DNA of 64,000 nt from Loxodes magnus (GCA_946699065.1 CAMPDV010000060.1:558001-622000); one strand, 5' to 3'; shown: positions 1 to 12,332, counted from the stretch's first letter. The notes: generated by a model from the sequence alone, not told the origin. Numbers and translations: made by a program.

Positions 1-3000
1 GAAAACATGGTAAATTATATAAGCTTTGTATTCAACAAAACTATAACTAAATTTACTAATAGTGCTCTTATCCATATTTCTTATGGAATCTTTAATATAC
101 AATAGAAAGGATAGAAACTTTTGGCTCTTGATTAATTCAAATTAGCTGAAGAAAAAAACCCTAATCTTGAAGAATAATTTAAGATCTTCAAATACAAAAA
201 GATGATAGAAGATTAGATAGTAGATGCTATCAATGAAGATGGTCATAAAGACGTGATAAATATAATTGCTTATGACAATCACAAAAAGTATTTCGAAGAT
301 GCTATGAAAAACGTAGTAGATCTCTATGTTGAATTCTGGCTGCATCTTTAAGAAGCCCATACTGAAATTGACAAATTAGATGAATTTGGAATTAGAATAC
401 AAGAGTATCTAGTTATTGTCAATTAGTAATGATAGAAGATGTAAAGCATAAATCCAAACAACATAAAAATGATGCAAAAATATTCTTCATTTTTACTTCA
501 TGTGCTAAATGATGAATAAGGAAAAGAGCTGGAAGAGAAAATTAAAATAGTTAAGTCAACGAATGTAAATAAGTATAATAACTTCAACTAAGACCAAATC
601 CTGCAAAATGTGGAAAATGCTTTTCGTGACAACGGAGCTGCTCTGCTTCAAGTAACTATTGATAAAGAAAATCTGGGAAAAATCATAACATCAACCAGCG
701 GTGTTAGCAGACTTTTCGGATACAATGAAGAAGAACTGATTGGTAGAAAAGTTACACTACTTATTCCTCCTCCTTTCAGTAAAAATTACAACTTGTACGT
801 CAAGAGTTTTTTAATTTGGTAGGATGAAAACAACTTTAAGTCTACAAAGCTGAGAATATATGGAATGCATAAGTCTGGCTACATCTTTCCTGTAACACTT
901 AAAATAAATCCATTATCTAAGGTAATTATGAATAATCAATTTTAATGTCAGCTTACTTACGAAAAAACGAATCTAAGTTCTTGTTTCCTTTTACTAGACA
1001 AGGATTTCACTATTGAAGCAATATCAGCTGGATGCATTTAAATACTAAACATAAATAAAAACTAGATTAAACGATAAATCAATTTCTAGTAAATGGTACC
1101 TTCTATTTAGAACTCTGATAAATTTTTAAGGCTTTAGGGAATCAAAGGAGAGATAACTGAAATTTACTTACCTTAGACTAAAATTGATTAAGTTCCATCA
1201 AATGTTGATGTATCAAGCAATAAAAATGCTGAAGAATAAGTTAAGTAAGAAGCAAATAGACTTACATTTGACAAGAAAGTTTAATTGTAATGCTAGATTA
1301 CTCCTTTCAATTTTAATGGCGAAGTACACTGCTATGCTATTAAAATAGATGAAGTTTAGAACCACTAGTTGAAAAATTAGAAAGACGTACTAAGCAGATA
1401 AGTTTATCAAAAATAATTTTAATTCCATTACAATTAGAAAGATTCTGAGCTTTATACTTAAAACTTGAAAATCAGGCCAAAGTTTGTCAAAATTTTTGAT
1501 TAAGGAAACGATTTATCTCAGAGTACTCAGGAAGAATCAATAGAATCGAATAAATAAAATTCTAGCGATTAATCTTCTTTAACTTCATCTGATTTAGCTA
1601 AAAGATCAGAATCTTCTGAATAATCCAGGAATTCCAAATCAGGATCTAGCGAAGAATAGGAAGATCATTTCTCTGAAGAGAATAGTGAGTAAAGTTTAAA
1701 TTCTAGAAATGAGTTTAAAGATGAAGATGATAATTCTGATGCTGAAGAAGAGTCAAAAAGAGTAATTTAATAAGCAGTGGAAGAGGAAAAAAATGAACAT
1801 AAATGGTAAAGAGTTAATTTTAGCATAGGAATTGTAACTAAAAGAATATAGTAGGGAACTTTTATTCTTCTGAGCGACTCAACAACTGAAGAAATGAAAA
1901 AAAGCAGATAACAATATTTACAAACAGTTAAATAACAGAAAGATGATTAGGTAGAAAAAGTTACATATAGGCATGAAAAGGTGAAAACTGATAGATATAG
2001 ATTAGCAATAAAAGAGGCTATTAATAATGAAAAAGAGAACAAAAGTATGAAATGTTTGAAGTATATTGTCTATATAATCTTCTGTATATTGCTGGTGATT
2101 TGTATAACTGAATACGTTGTTACAAAAAAGCAATTCGATATAGAAGTTGAGAATATCTAGCTTCTTGAATATTCTTTTGAGCGAGAGTTGTATATCTAAA
2201 AGATAGTTACTGATGTTAAAACACTTTATTTGTTTTCTGACCATACATTAACGTATACTTAAGAGCAAGAAAAAAGTTTAAGATAAAAGTTGTTGGATGA
2301 CATTCTTCAACTAAAGTATTATTAAGATCAATTATCTGAAAGCGATATTAAGAGATCTGAGCCACATTAAAACTTACTATATAGTGAAAGTGTACCTTTA
2401 TAATTCAATTAATCTGGTTCAGTTTTTAAAACTTTATATACTATGAGAAATGCTATCACTACTTTTATTTCCTAGGCCTACGATATTTAGTAAGCACCCC
2501 TATAAAATTTTCCTTAAATAGAATCTTCTATATACTGCGTAATTTTTAACGGATTGAATGATCTTTACTAAATGGTAATGAAATCAACTTATTACTATAT
2601 GGATGAATTTTTGACAAAATCAAATTCCTAGGATGATACTCTCATTATTATTTTGATAGTTTCAATCATTATTTCGATTATTAGCGTTACAACTTTATTT
2701 TTTTCGCTAAACTAAGTTAATAAATCGAGAATTCAAGTTCTATGTCTGTTTTTGGATATCCCTAAAGAGACTGTAAAGAAGCTATCAAACAAATGCTAGT
2801 AGTTTCAGTAAACTCTTTTGAAAAGCGAAGAAAATGCTAGTATAAGATCTGATATAAGCTCTGAGGAAGAAGAAGAAGGCGAAGAAACTGCAAACTAAGA
2901 AAATCAAAAACAAGATCAAAACTAAAATAAAAGAAAGCGCTTTAGAAGTGTTAAAAGTGCTAAAATAGGATATAGCAAGCTTATTCTTATAGTAATCGGA

Positions 3001-3872
3001 GTTTTATGCCTTCAAGCTTATTTTGTTTACTTCTATGTTTCTTGTGAAGAGAAAATTACCGTTTTCAAAGAATTATCGAAAGAGTTTAACATTACAATGA
3101 AAATAGAGCCTGACTGTCAGTTTTCTCTTAATGCTGAAAGAGAAGTAATTTCATCAAATAATAAATATAACATACTGGAAAGAGACGGATTAACAGTAGC
3201 TATGGGTAATATTAATAAAATGTATAATGAAAATAATGAATTCTAAAGTAAATACTTAGAGAATGAAGAAATACACTCATCTGGTTATAAAGATAAAGTT
3301 GAAAAAATTATGATGGGAGATGCCTGCTTGTGAATTGATAATACTGATACAAATTATACATAAGAGAGGTGTGAAAAGGAAGAATAAGTTGTTAGCTAAG
3401 GATTGGGTACAGCTTTCGTATAATATTTCGAGTTCCTTCGATCACTTACTTCTTACTATGATTACTGTATAAATGTTGAACATTCTTGGACCAATTAAAA
3501 AAGAAATGAATTGCTTTCAAGTAATCTTTAGCTAGATGCTTAAAATCTTCTTGAAAACTACATTAATCCAGCGTTTTCAATTATTGCTTAATCACTTAAA
3601 GATGAAATTGAGAACAACTTTAGCTAATAAGATGTTTAAAATACAATACAATTTACTACTTTTGTAATATTCATGTTTATCATCTATGTAATCCTATGGA
3701 AACCTTTCGTTCATATGCTAAGCAAGCGAGTAAGATTATTATACAGATATTCAAGACTAAGCTTTTGCTGAATATGATACCTTCTGATGTGATAGTAAAA
3801 CTGACCAGCATTAAGGCGTTTTTGGCTCATTCTCATATATAGATAGGCCATATAAAATAAGGACATTCTTGA
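1..3872 (+). CDS. PAS-domain multi-pass membrane protein (ciliate TmcB-like family), 5' end missing
   Basis: Open from the window edge; the first 1243 codons run to 3729, a 17-nt intron occupies 3730-3746 (GTAAG...ACAG), and 41 more codons end at TGA 3870-3872. A PAS/S-box fold spans about residues 203-320 (motifs VSRLFGYNEEELIG and YGMHKSGYIFPVTL). A long acidic Ser/Gln-rich linker follows, then four hydrophobic segments near residues 684-706, 880-903, 994-1015 and 1219-1238. This order (PAS near the middle, membrane helices, conserved tail after the last helix) is the plan of the large ciliate PAS proteins often labelled TmcB-like. Their biochemical role is not established; sensing at a membrane is an inference. 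The intron is forced because the conserved tail motif NMIPSDVI lies in another frame. TGA reads as Trp at least twice (for example DACLWID). The start lies outside the window. Confidence 0.72.
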
Positions 3873-4116
3873 AGTTAAAATCTATTATTGAAATTATATC
3901 TTTTGATCTTTCTTATCTTAATCAAACTCAATCTTTGCTATCACTTAGCAAGTTTATCAATAAGGTTTTAACTATTCTATATCATTTGCTTAATATCCTA
4001 TTAATACCTTAAAATTAAATCTATATGTATTTAAAGTTGTTAAAGCTAACTTTATTAATCTTATATTTGTACTAAATAACTGTGATAATAAAAATTCAGA
4101 TTGGAGAATATTTATA

Positions 4117-6354
4117 ATGCTTAAATCAAATCGCATTCAATAAGAAAATGAATTAGATAATAGAGAAACCAATACATTCATTCCTAAGTTTATGTGAAAG
4201 ACGTAAAGCAAAAAAAATTCTTTGAAGGGTAATTCTAGTTTTTTAGTCAAATTGTTTCGAAATAGAAAGAAGGATAGTATTAACTTAAGAGATGAAATAC
4301 ATTGTGACTTTGTAATATTTCTGTAGTAATAACAAAAATGGTTTTCTTAAGAAAGCATTATAAGTCTAATTGAAAATCAACTACTGTATCTTTGCAGCTA
4401 TTTGTATGAAAAAACTTAAAGTACTAATTAAAAAATAGACCTTTAAATAATTTAGCTTTTTCACTAAATTAGGAGAATTTAGAAAATATAAACCTAACTT
4501 TCATAGGAAGAAATAAAGCTAATTTACTAAGATTTAGATAATGTGTTAATTTCTTCACCTTCAGCTTTGAAGGATTATTTATGATTTGAAGGTATGTTTG
4601 AAGTAATAAATGGGCTTCTATTTTTTTGAAGAATAGCAGATCCTTAGAACTATAAATATCGCAATATGATAAGCTCTTCCAAAGTGATTTCATTTATATA
4701 AGAAATTAACCTTTAAACTCGATTTGTTAATATGGAAACTTTATGATTCTCTTTCATTTCTAATTCCCCACCATTTTAATTAGTCGTTGACACTTATGCT
4801 AGTTAATACTGTAAACTATTACAAGATTCTGCCTAATAAGTTATTCATTTAATCTCTAATTTAAATACCCAAGTTTAGTTTGAAAGTTGTAAAGATATTA
4901 CTTAGTAGTTAGGGTTGAAACTTAAGGATTGTAGTATTAAAACAAACATATGTGAAGAAGTGTGCTAAAGAGGATATAGTGCTAGAAATTCGAAATCAAA
5001 CTAAATAACTCCAAATTAAGATTGGAATTAACTAAATGAAAACTGGAGTGAAAATAGCCATTTGGTATTAGATAATCAAATTATAAGATAAAAAGCACTA
5101 ACAACTTAATAAAAATAGTATTTATCTCAAAAGTATGGATTTCACCTTTTTGCAAGTACAGTAAAATACTGCTGATAAATAAAATCGTAATAAGACATAA
5201 GAAATGAAGCTATAAAAAAAGCTCTTACTGAATTTGAACTAATCTATAGAACAGTTGAGTAAATATTCATCTAAGCACTAGAAGATCTTATTTCAATTAC
5301 TCAAAAGGATTTGCAAGATAAACAACTTGATTCATCTAACAACTAAATAGAAAAATCCTAATAAGAAACAAAAACTCAAAAGGATTCCAAAAGTGGCACT
5401 AAAATAAAAATTTAAAAGATTAAGTTTTTTAGTTAATTAACTAAGAAAAAATCATAGACATTTACTTAAATGATACAATCTAATGAAAATATATTGGATA
5501 TAGTTTAAACAGCTTCTACTTAAATTCAACAAAATTCTTCGAATTCTTAGGAAAGAAAAGGCTCTCAAGTAGATATACCTCAAAGTGAGTAAAATATTAA
5601 TAGTAGTAACAGTAATAATTAAGAAGGAGGTGGCTTCTTGGTTACAAAGGAAGAAGAAGAGGAAGAAAGCAAGAGTTATTCAAGTACTGTAAAATTGTAA
5701 TCAGAGAGAACCGAGTATAAAAGAGATATTATTCAATAAAGAGAAGAAATCTTATCTTGTTAAGTAGAATTTAGATAAAATTAATTAAAAATAAATCTTT
5801 TATTAAGCAACAAGTTCTAGTAAAATGATTACTAACTCTTTTACATAAAATTTAGAATTTTAGTTAACAAGGAAATATTTGAGTTGCCTACTTATTTCTA
5901 ATAATTGGTATTAAACTATTTCCTGAATATATATGATTTATTAATTTTAACCAATTAATTTAAGTTATAAGATACTAATTCTTATTTGCTATTTAAATGA
6001 GTATAATTAAAATAAAACTTGTATAAATATAATTAATTGAATCATATCTACTTACTATCTTATATTTGTCTAATAAGCTAAAATAGTAAAGCTTTACTCT
6101 AATATTAGTATGAATTGGTAAACATTCTTCTTTAATTATTATCAATGTTTGATTAGAACTAAGTAGGCTTAAGTGAATTTTCTTAATGGACTATATTTAA
6201 ATAATGGTTATAGAGATTATTTATAATTAAATGTTTTTCTTGAAAGATTTAGATAAAATGCAATAAGATTAGCCCTCATGAAAATTATATTACAAGTTAT
6301 ATTTAATTACCTTAGCCTTCTGCTAAATAGTAGATTTTATAAGGGAGATAGTGA
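4117..6354 (+). CDS. unrecognised Gln-rich protein, about 745 residues
   Basis: Not recognised. One frame keeps coding-like composition from ATG 4117 to TGA 6352-6354 with no intron needed. TGA would be Trp at several internal sites (for example KDYLWFEGMF and LFFWRIADP). The N-terminal half is basic, then partly helical (WFSQESIISLIENQ). A Ser/Gln/Glu-rich low-complexity section around residues 410-530 contains EEEEEESKSYSS, and a hydrophobic helical C-terminal part follows. No signal peptide or clear membrane helix. The start is chosen as the first in-frame ATG after the low-GC gap behind the PAS gene. The 3' end is less sure, because TGA codons at about 5998 and 6238 could also be terminal. 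Whether it is one gene needs transcript data. Confidence 0.45.
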
Positions 6355-7251
6355 GAAAGGCTAAATTTACAAGTATATTATTAATATGAATTTAACTATA
6401 CCTTTTAATAAATTTATTATATATAAAAAGTAATAGCTTTTAAATAATGAAAAGCTATTACTTTCTAGTAAAAATAATCTTATAAGTATAACTAAGAAAA
6501 GTAATTATAAATACTTATTTATTTTATATTTATAAATGTAAAATATTGCAATAAATCTAATTTAATAGACTCTTAGCATGGATACTAGTATTAATTAGTC
6601 TCTTCATATTAAAAATTGACCACTTATAAGAATAGAATTATGAGCTATAATGATTATTATTATAGCATCAAACTTGTAAAATTGTAAACTATTTGTTTAT
6701 TTATAATTTAGTTATAACTATAAATAAAATTAGATTTTTATTGCTAACACAAGCTATTATAGCTTTAATGAAGGATATCTAAATATTAAATATATTTAGG
6801 ATATACTTTCATATATAAGCAAAAGGTATAAATTATTAATTATGATATACAAACTCATAAGTTAGTTGATAAAATGGCTTTTATGTTTATTCTTTATATA
6901 TAATTATTTGAAGCATTAACCCAATTATAGAAATGAATATAGAACTAATTAATAATATTTAAGATAATTAGATTATGATTCTTCATGCGTTAACTCAAGT
7001 TAGTTAATCTAAATAAGTTATTTTATCTTGAAATCAGTACTAAATCCTTTTAATATTTATATAAGTAGTTGATTACAAAGAGATAAAAGAAAGGACATTT
7101 GGTACTTCAGTTTAATAACGAAATAAAGTAGAGTGTACTTTTTTAAGTTAGAATTGATCTTATATGTTAATGGTATAATTATTTTAATTATATATGCTAA
7201 TTTTCTTAGTGATAAGCTTAAGATCATCATCAAATAAATTATAAGTATTTA
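6355..7251. other. AT-rich intergenic DNA
   Basis: Very AT-rich DNA with no conserved motif or coding-like composition on either strand. It holds small imperfect inverted repeats, for example around 6773-6812. It separates the plus-strand gene ending at 6354 from the 3' end of the FHA gene. Confidence 0.6.
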
Positions 7252-8365
7252 TCATTTGTTAGAACCTTTTCCTAAAGATCTTTCATGAGGATCTTGGAAG
7301 GAGGCTTTTAGAAGAGTCTGCTGAACTTTGAAAATCATATTATTTTTTATTTCTTGCTCCTCTTAAAGATATAACCATGTGCCGTTAGTACTTTGGTTAT
7401 CATTAAATCCATCAACTAAAATTCAGTTATTATTCTTTAAATATATCGTTGCTTAGTATTTTGATAAAAGCGTATCATCTATTTATATATCACAGTTTTA
7501 CATCCTCCCTAGGATTAATTTAGCATTTGTTTCAGCAAAATAACTAAAATTAAAAGCTTACAAAACTTCTCCAGTGCAAGGACCACCAAAAAGTTTAATT
7601 CTTAAAGTTCCAGGCTTATCATTGCTACTAAAAGGATCTCCTTGATTTATTATATTAATGATTAAATAGCTCTCTCCTACGTTTATTAATTAGTTATCTT
7701 TTATAATCAATGGGCTTGTTACCCTTACAAATACTCCATATCCTATGCCTAAATCCTTTATTTTATAAGCTGATTTTTCAATATCATATCAAATAACAAA
7801 ATGTCTACCTCTCTTATCCTCTTGATCAATAACTTTAATAGGTAATATTAAATCATTAATTGGCTTTTTGCTCTTTTTTTTCGATTCCAAGTACTTTTTA
7901 GAACCACCAAATACAAATCCATCATTTTCTTTTCTCAAGCTGTTTTGAAGACCCATTGGGTTTATCACAAAGGCGCTTCCTCGTTTTAGTTAATAAGAGC
8001 TTACGATCTTAAGAATAAGTATTGGCATTTTTCCAACTAAGCTCTAAAGGCATTATATTCTTCCTTCATCCTTTTAATCCTTAAAAAGATTAGATTAATT
8101 CAAAGTAGAGATAATGCTTTGAACTATGTGCAAATTTTCATTCTTGGTTTAATGTAGGTCTATCTAAAATGAGTTAGATCTGCTAGGTAAAGATTTTCTT
8201 TAATCTCCTATCAAACTATGATCATACAGTCTTTCTGTTAGCGTTATTTAAAACTATATAAACCCTTACCATTCCTTTCTCTGGTTTCTTTTCCAATTTT
8301 TCATCAAACTAGGATTCAATCTTCGCTTCTGATTAGCAACATTGGCCTCTGCAATTACTTCCCAT
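7252..8365 (-). CDS. FHA-domain protein with likely N-myristoylated N-terminus
   Basis: Two exons, 8365-8270 and 8253-7252, around a 16-nt intron at 8254-8269; 365 residues, ending in TGA. The C-terminal FHA domain is clear: LILGRMQNCDIQIDDTLLSK, then NNWILVDG (the Trp is TGA) and DNQSTNGTWLYL, which carry the phosphothreonine-binding GR, S-K and STNGTW signatures. An earlier stretch (PIKVIDQEDKRGRHFVIWYD through NVGESYLI) looks like a second, degenerate FHA fold. The protein begins MGSNCRGQCC, a good N-myristoylation and palmitoylation signal, so membrane tethering is likely. The intron is required to join this N-terminus to the rest. Role inferred: a phospho-Thr reader in membrane-associated signalling. 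The partner kinase is unknown. Confidence 0.75.
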
Positions 8366-11300
8366 TAAATTCCTTAAATATATAATGAAAAAAGAAGAAA
8401 AGCGATTAAATTTATCATTCATATATTTCTTTAAATAAAGCCCTTCTAATATCCTAATACTCTTTTCTCATCACTCTATAATACCTTAAGGCTAACTTTT
8501 AAATTAATTCATTCAAACTACTTGAATATCAGAAAATGTCTTATATATAAAGACAGTCTACTGCTACTGTATAAGGCTATATCTATTACATCTTATAAAT
8601 CTCGCTTCACTATAACTTTATTAATCTTACATAGACACTCCATATATTTTCTTAGGCTAAGCACTAATATAAGGAAACTAAAAAGTTTATTAGAGTTAGC
8701 TTGCTAGTAAGTTTATTTTATCTAGATGAAAACTATTAATATTCTCTGTAGATTACAGTAAAAATGTATAATACATCAATAAATAAAGTTCCTTAAAAAT
8801 TGATAGAAGAATCAAATTACAATTATAAACGAAGAAAGCTAATAGCTATAATATGTTCGTTCTTTAAAGATTATGAAGGAAACTGTTAAAGAATTTAGAT
8901 GTAAATGGTAATCAAAAAATATAGCTTTATATATTAAATTACTATTAAAAGTACTAATTTCCAATTAACATTCAGTTATTTTCTAAATATTTCTTCTAAA
9001 CTTAGCATAAGTACTTTTGAGCATTTAAGCATCTATTTAGTTATAGAATAAAGTTTACTATAATTGCCTTTAGTTCTAACATAATTCTACATTTAAAGAA
9101 ACATTATTTATAATACTAAAAGAAACAAAAATACTAGCTTATAAGAAGGATTCTGTAATTATCTGAAGAGATTAAGAAGCTAATTTAGCATTAATTGCAA
9201 TAATAGCAAACTTAATACTTAAGATTTGATAAATAATAAAAATTAATTATTTCATATATTAGCCATAGCAATTTACTTTTATCTCTTTTATACAGAGAAT
9301 GTATTAATTATAATGAAGTTCTTAGTGAATTTATTATAGTAATGGATATAAAAGTTTCAATATTTGAATATTGGAACATAAATGCATAGTTACGTTGAAT
9401 GAAATATGCAAACTATTTTTAAGTAAAGTTTTTATTTTAATTGAAACTTAATGAACAATTTTTTCAAATTTAAGTTGTAAATTTATTTGAATATATTCTT
9501 CTTAATTTCTTCTTTCCTTTCGAGGTTAAATTGTATTTTCATTTTTCAACTTGAATATATCTAATCTTCTCTTCAATAATTCATTATGATGACTTTGAGT
9601 AATTTATCTACTTTAGAAGCTAAGTTCTTGAGAAATTCTAATTGATATAAGTCTAATCATATAAAACTAATTTCTTCTAATCTTTTCCCCAAAAATACAA
9701 AATTATTAGAAAATTCCTAAGTAAATCTCTACAGTAAAGCAGATTTAAAATATATTCAAATTTGTCAAAATCTTAGTCACATAATCAATTGTACTTAATT
9801 AAATATCAATGTGACGTTAACTAGGTTCTTATTAGGGGTTTAAAAAGTAAATTCTCAGTTTATAGATGGAAATAATCTCCTGAGTAAGATGCTTATTCAA
9901 TTTCGTGTATTATACTTAAGAAATCAACTTTAGTTATTTTATACTTTATCTATTTTTCTTTTTACAGTAGGCATAAGTGTGTTCCTAAGAAACATTCTTA
10001 GAAAAGCCAGTTTTTTATTTTATAAGCAAGATGATTATTAAACTCTTGAAAAGTAAATATTTTTTAAACCTCAGTTGATACATTTAGATGCTTTTATTAA
10101 ATATCTCTGATATGCTAAACTATATTAAAACATTTTTACAATTCAAATACAACATTAGAGCCAGGATTCTCTTAACTAATTTCATTTAACTTAAAGTAAA
10201 AGGGCATGAATTTCATTGCTTCTAAATGGACAAAAGGAAATCATTTTAAATCAATAAAGCAAGACTCATTTAAAGTAGATTAGAAGATCTAAAGGCTATT
10301 CTTGATATTAATATTTAAGATTTAGTTGTTTTATTAATAATTTCTCTATGTCCTGATAAAGTAGCCAAAGCATAATATCACCACTATACTCTACTTTAGG
10401 TAAAATAAAAGTTCTTCGAGGTGTTTTAAAATAATGTGGAGAATAACTTCATACTTTGATAATATTGTAATAGTTTTAGAAATCATTATTCTAAAATCAG
10501 AGACCTTTGCTGTACATTGGAATTTATAGTTTTTCTTTCTTCTAACTAATATCCTATTTAAGTAATTACTTCTTTTTAGTTAATTACCAGCCATTAATGT
10601 TTAAGTTTATTTAACTTCTACTTTACTTTTTTAGGAAATTAATTACTTCACATTTTTAAAGGTTTATACTAAGTTTTTTGAAGAGCTTAGTGAAGTTTAT
10701 GAAATACTTTTAATTAAATAAATAAACTTAAAATAATAGAACACTTATTATTTCTACTTCAATCAACTATACAGTTTATTAATAAGCACTAATAAATATA
10801 TTAAGCAATTATGATACCTAGCTATGTTCGCTTCTATCTATTACTGAATTACAATTTTCCATTTCTACTTAAAAAATAAGAAAGAAACTATGAATTATAC
10901 AGAATCTGATAAGAAAACTCTTTGAATATAATTAAAATTTATAATTTTTATATTTTTAGTAAGTAAAAATATGGTTTAGTTTAATGGGATAAATAATTAC
11001 TACCAAATAATGATTTCCAACTAGCTATCTATTGATAACTATATAGAAGAAAAACTAAAAAACTAATTTTTAAGAAGTAACTTCATACAATAGAGACATA
11101 TCTATCGCGTAGATATTCAGAGAGCATTTTGAAGAACTGTAAAAATTATATTAAACTTAATAAGAAATATAAGCAGAAAATCACTTCAATCTTCAAATTG
11201 CGAACTCAATCTTATAATTTTCAAAATGAAATACTTTGACATCATTATCCTGTGAAAAACTAGATATGTATATTTGGAGGTTAAGATATGTTTAGACATA

Positions 11301-11640
11301 TCTTCGAATATTTCTACTAATTGGACTTATTTAGGAATTTTTAAGATAAACTTCATGATAAAAATTTTTAAAGACTTATAAAATACGACTAAATCTTTTA
11401 AACTAGCAATTTATTTCTAATCTATAAATCGGAAATAGGCCTTCAAATAAAAATTTTTCACAAGGTTTACAATCTAAAAGATAATTACTATCTAGAAAAA
11501 GCACATCAAATCAAATGAAATTGAAGATATAATAAAAAGAAAGTTTTAGAAGCGATGATGAAAGCAAGAAGACTAGATACGAAATGAGAAGGGGAATTTG
11601 ACATTAATAAACTTAAACTTATAAAAATGAAATATCTGAT
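8366..11640. other. unresolved AT-rich region, possibly one or more diverged genes
   Basis: About 3.3 kb with no domain I recognise. Because no codon is an absolute stop here, long readings exist on both strands. The minus-strand reading that ends at TGA 8509-8511 has stretches with normal charge and helix patterns (around 9000-9600 and 10200-10560). Plus frame 1 (8764-11601) and plus frame 2 (10140-11640) also look plausible in places. Codon-position GC, checked on a few lines, does not settle it. I favour a minus-strand gene upstream of the FHA gene only weakly. Composition is slightly richer in G+C than the intergenic gaps, so it is probably not all spacer. Confidence 0.3.
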
Positions 11641-11657
11641 TTAAATAAGAAGCTTCA

Positions 11658-11673
11658 TACACTTTCTATTTTA
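11658..11673 (+). promoter_or_regulatory. conserved 16-bp upstream motif (candidate snRNA-type promoter element)
   Basis: TACACTTTCTATTTTA lies 28 bp before the RNA candidate at 11702. It is conserved at the same spacing in copy 2 (47655-47670) and recurs exactly at 11987-12002. Position and repetition suggest a proximal sequence element of a Pol III or Pol II small-RNA promoter; this is inference. Confidence 0.45.
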
Positions 11674-11701
11674 ATTAATTAATTTTAACTTAAAGAGTTT
11701 T

Positions 11702-11979
11702 GGACTGCAACTTCTTGCAGTTTAACGACCCCAACACTCCCTTCATGGGATAACGGGGATATCCTGTTGCTTTCGAAAAGCAGCTGCCAGGGAGCTCCAT
11801 CGCTATGGGCAGCCAGGCTTCAAGCCCCTACCAGGAGTGGATAATCAAAAGGAAGGCGTTCCCTTGCAAAGGTTGACTTTGACCAGGGACTTTCTTAGCG
11901 ACAGGAAAGGAACTTGTTCATAGCCATAAAACCAGAAAGTATGATTCAGAAGGTTAATCTCAGCTTCCACCATCTTTTT
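11702..11979 (+). ncRNA. structured non-coding RNA gene, copy 1 (family not identified)
   Basis: A GC-rich segment of about 278 nt starting with a perfect hairpin (ACTGCAA-CTTC-TTGCAGT, 11704-11721) and ending in TTTTT at 11975-11979, as Pol III genes do. Further helices can be drawn: CCCC/GGGG around TCCC/GGGA, CTGCC/GGCAG, TCCCT/AGGGA enclosing CAAAG/CTTTG, and CTTTC/GAAAG. Two of the differences from copy 2 keep pairing as G-U only if the RNA is read in this orientation. Neither strand gives a convincing protein. Length and upstream promoter fit SRP RNA, RNase P/MRP RNA or another Pol III RNA, but I could not match the diagnostic motifs of any of these, so the family is left open. Confidence 0.6.
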
Positions 11980-11986
11980 AATTATC

Positions 11987-12002
11987 TACACTTTCTATTT
12001 TA
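11987..12002 (+). promoter_or_regulatory. third copy of the 16-bp promoter-like motif
   Basis: Exact repeat of 11658-11673, placed just after the terminator of the RNA gene. It is followed by TATATAAATAAATAAA and, 33 bp on, by the GC-rich inverted-repeat element. It may drive a second small RNA or be the stub of a truncated tandem unit. Confidence 0.4.
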
Positions 12003-12035
12003 TTAAAGTGAATTATTATATAAATAAATAAATTT

Positions 12036-12080
12036 GATTATGGGGCGCGTAGCACTCTCGTTGGTGCGCAGCTCTTTAAA
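12036..12080 (+). repeat. left terminal inverted repeat
   Basis: Begins GATTATGGGGCGCGTAGCAC and continues into CTCGTTGGTGCGCAGCTCTT. It also folds on itself (GCAC/GTGC). Confidence 0.55.
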
Positions 12081-12090
12081 AAAAATGTTT

Positions 12091-12200
12091 CATACTGACA
12101 AGAATGTTTGTTACTGATAAAATTATCAGATACTGATAAACCTTGTTCAATACAGGTATAATTATTCAGTACTGATAAAAATGTTCAATACTGATATAAT
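12091..12200 (+). repeat. degenerate TACTGATA direct repeats
   Basis: Five copies of TACTGATA or TACTGACA at irregular 20-30 bp spacing, several preceded by TGTTCA or TTCAG, just inside the left inverted repeat. Subterminal repeats like these are often protein-binding sites in DNA transposons; here that is inference. Confidence 0.5.
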
Positions 12201-12234
12201 TTTAGAATACTCGTAATTTTTAATACTTGCTGGA

Positions 12235-12332
12235 GGTCCAAGGACATGGCAGGATTGTGTCTCATTGCCTCACCAAAGCAGAGGACGACATGTGTCAATT
12301 ATGGGTACTTAAATTCCCCACCTCTGATGAAG
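12235..12332 (+). other. structured RNA-like unit 1
   Basis: An outer helix CAGAGG (12279-12284) with CCTCTG (12321-12326) encloses a small GAC/GTC hairpin and a TGGG/CCCA hairpin, giving a three-way junction. The unit is followed by ATGAAG. Homologous to 12401-12492. Confidence 0.5.

Larger units (their letters stand above)
11641..11983 (+). repeat. 343-bp dispersed repeat, copy 1
   Basis: Reverse-complementary to 47345-47687 with roughly ten or more differences, over the structured RNA and also over about 60 bp of AT-rich DNA upstream (shared TTAAATAAGAAGCTTCATAC). The homology stops within a few bases of the 3' T-run. A duplicated transcription unit with its promoter would look like this. 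GC content is far above the flanks. Confidence 0.85.

Noticed and set aside
142-360. Minus-strand 72-codon frame
   Set aside because: Shadow of the plus-strand PAS gene, whose frame has conserved motifs and continuous coding composition.
8522-8707. Plus-strand 61-codon frame
   Set aside because: Exists only because of standard stops; starts at TTG, is hydrophobic and does not continue sensibly under this code.
8764-11601. A 945-residue plus-strand protein
   Set aside because: I read it through in full, but the opposite strand gives at least equally good composition; no motif decides, so it is kept as an unresolved region.
11702-11979. Assignment of the structured RNA as SRP, RNase P/MRP, U1, U2 or U3 RNA
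   Set aside because: Compared by eye with remembered core motifs (SRP S-domain loops, RNase P CR-I/CR-V, U1 5' end, U2 5' end, U3 boxes); none matched convincingly.
12321-12332. CTGATGAAG read as a box C of a C/D snoRNA
   Set aside because: No paired box D or terminal stem at proper spacing; the three-way junction with covariation explains the sequence better.
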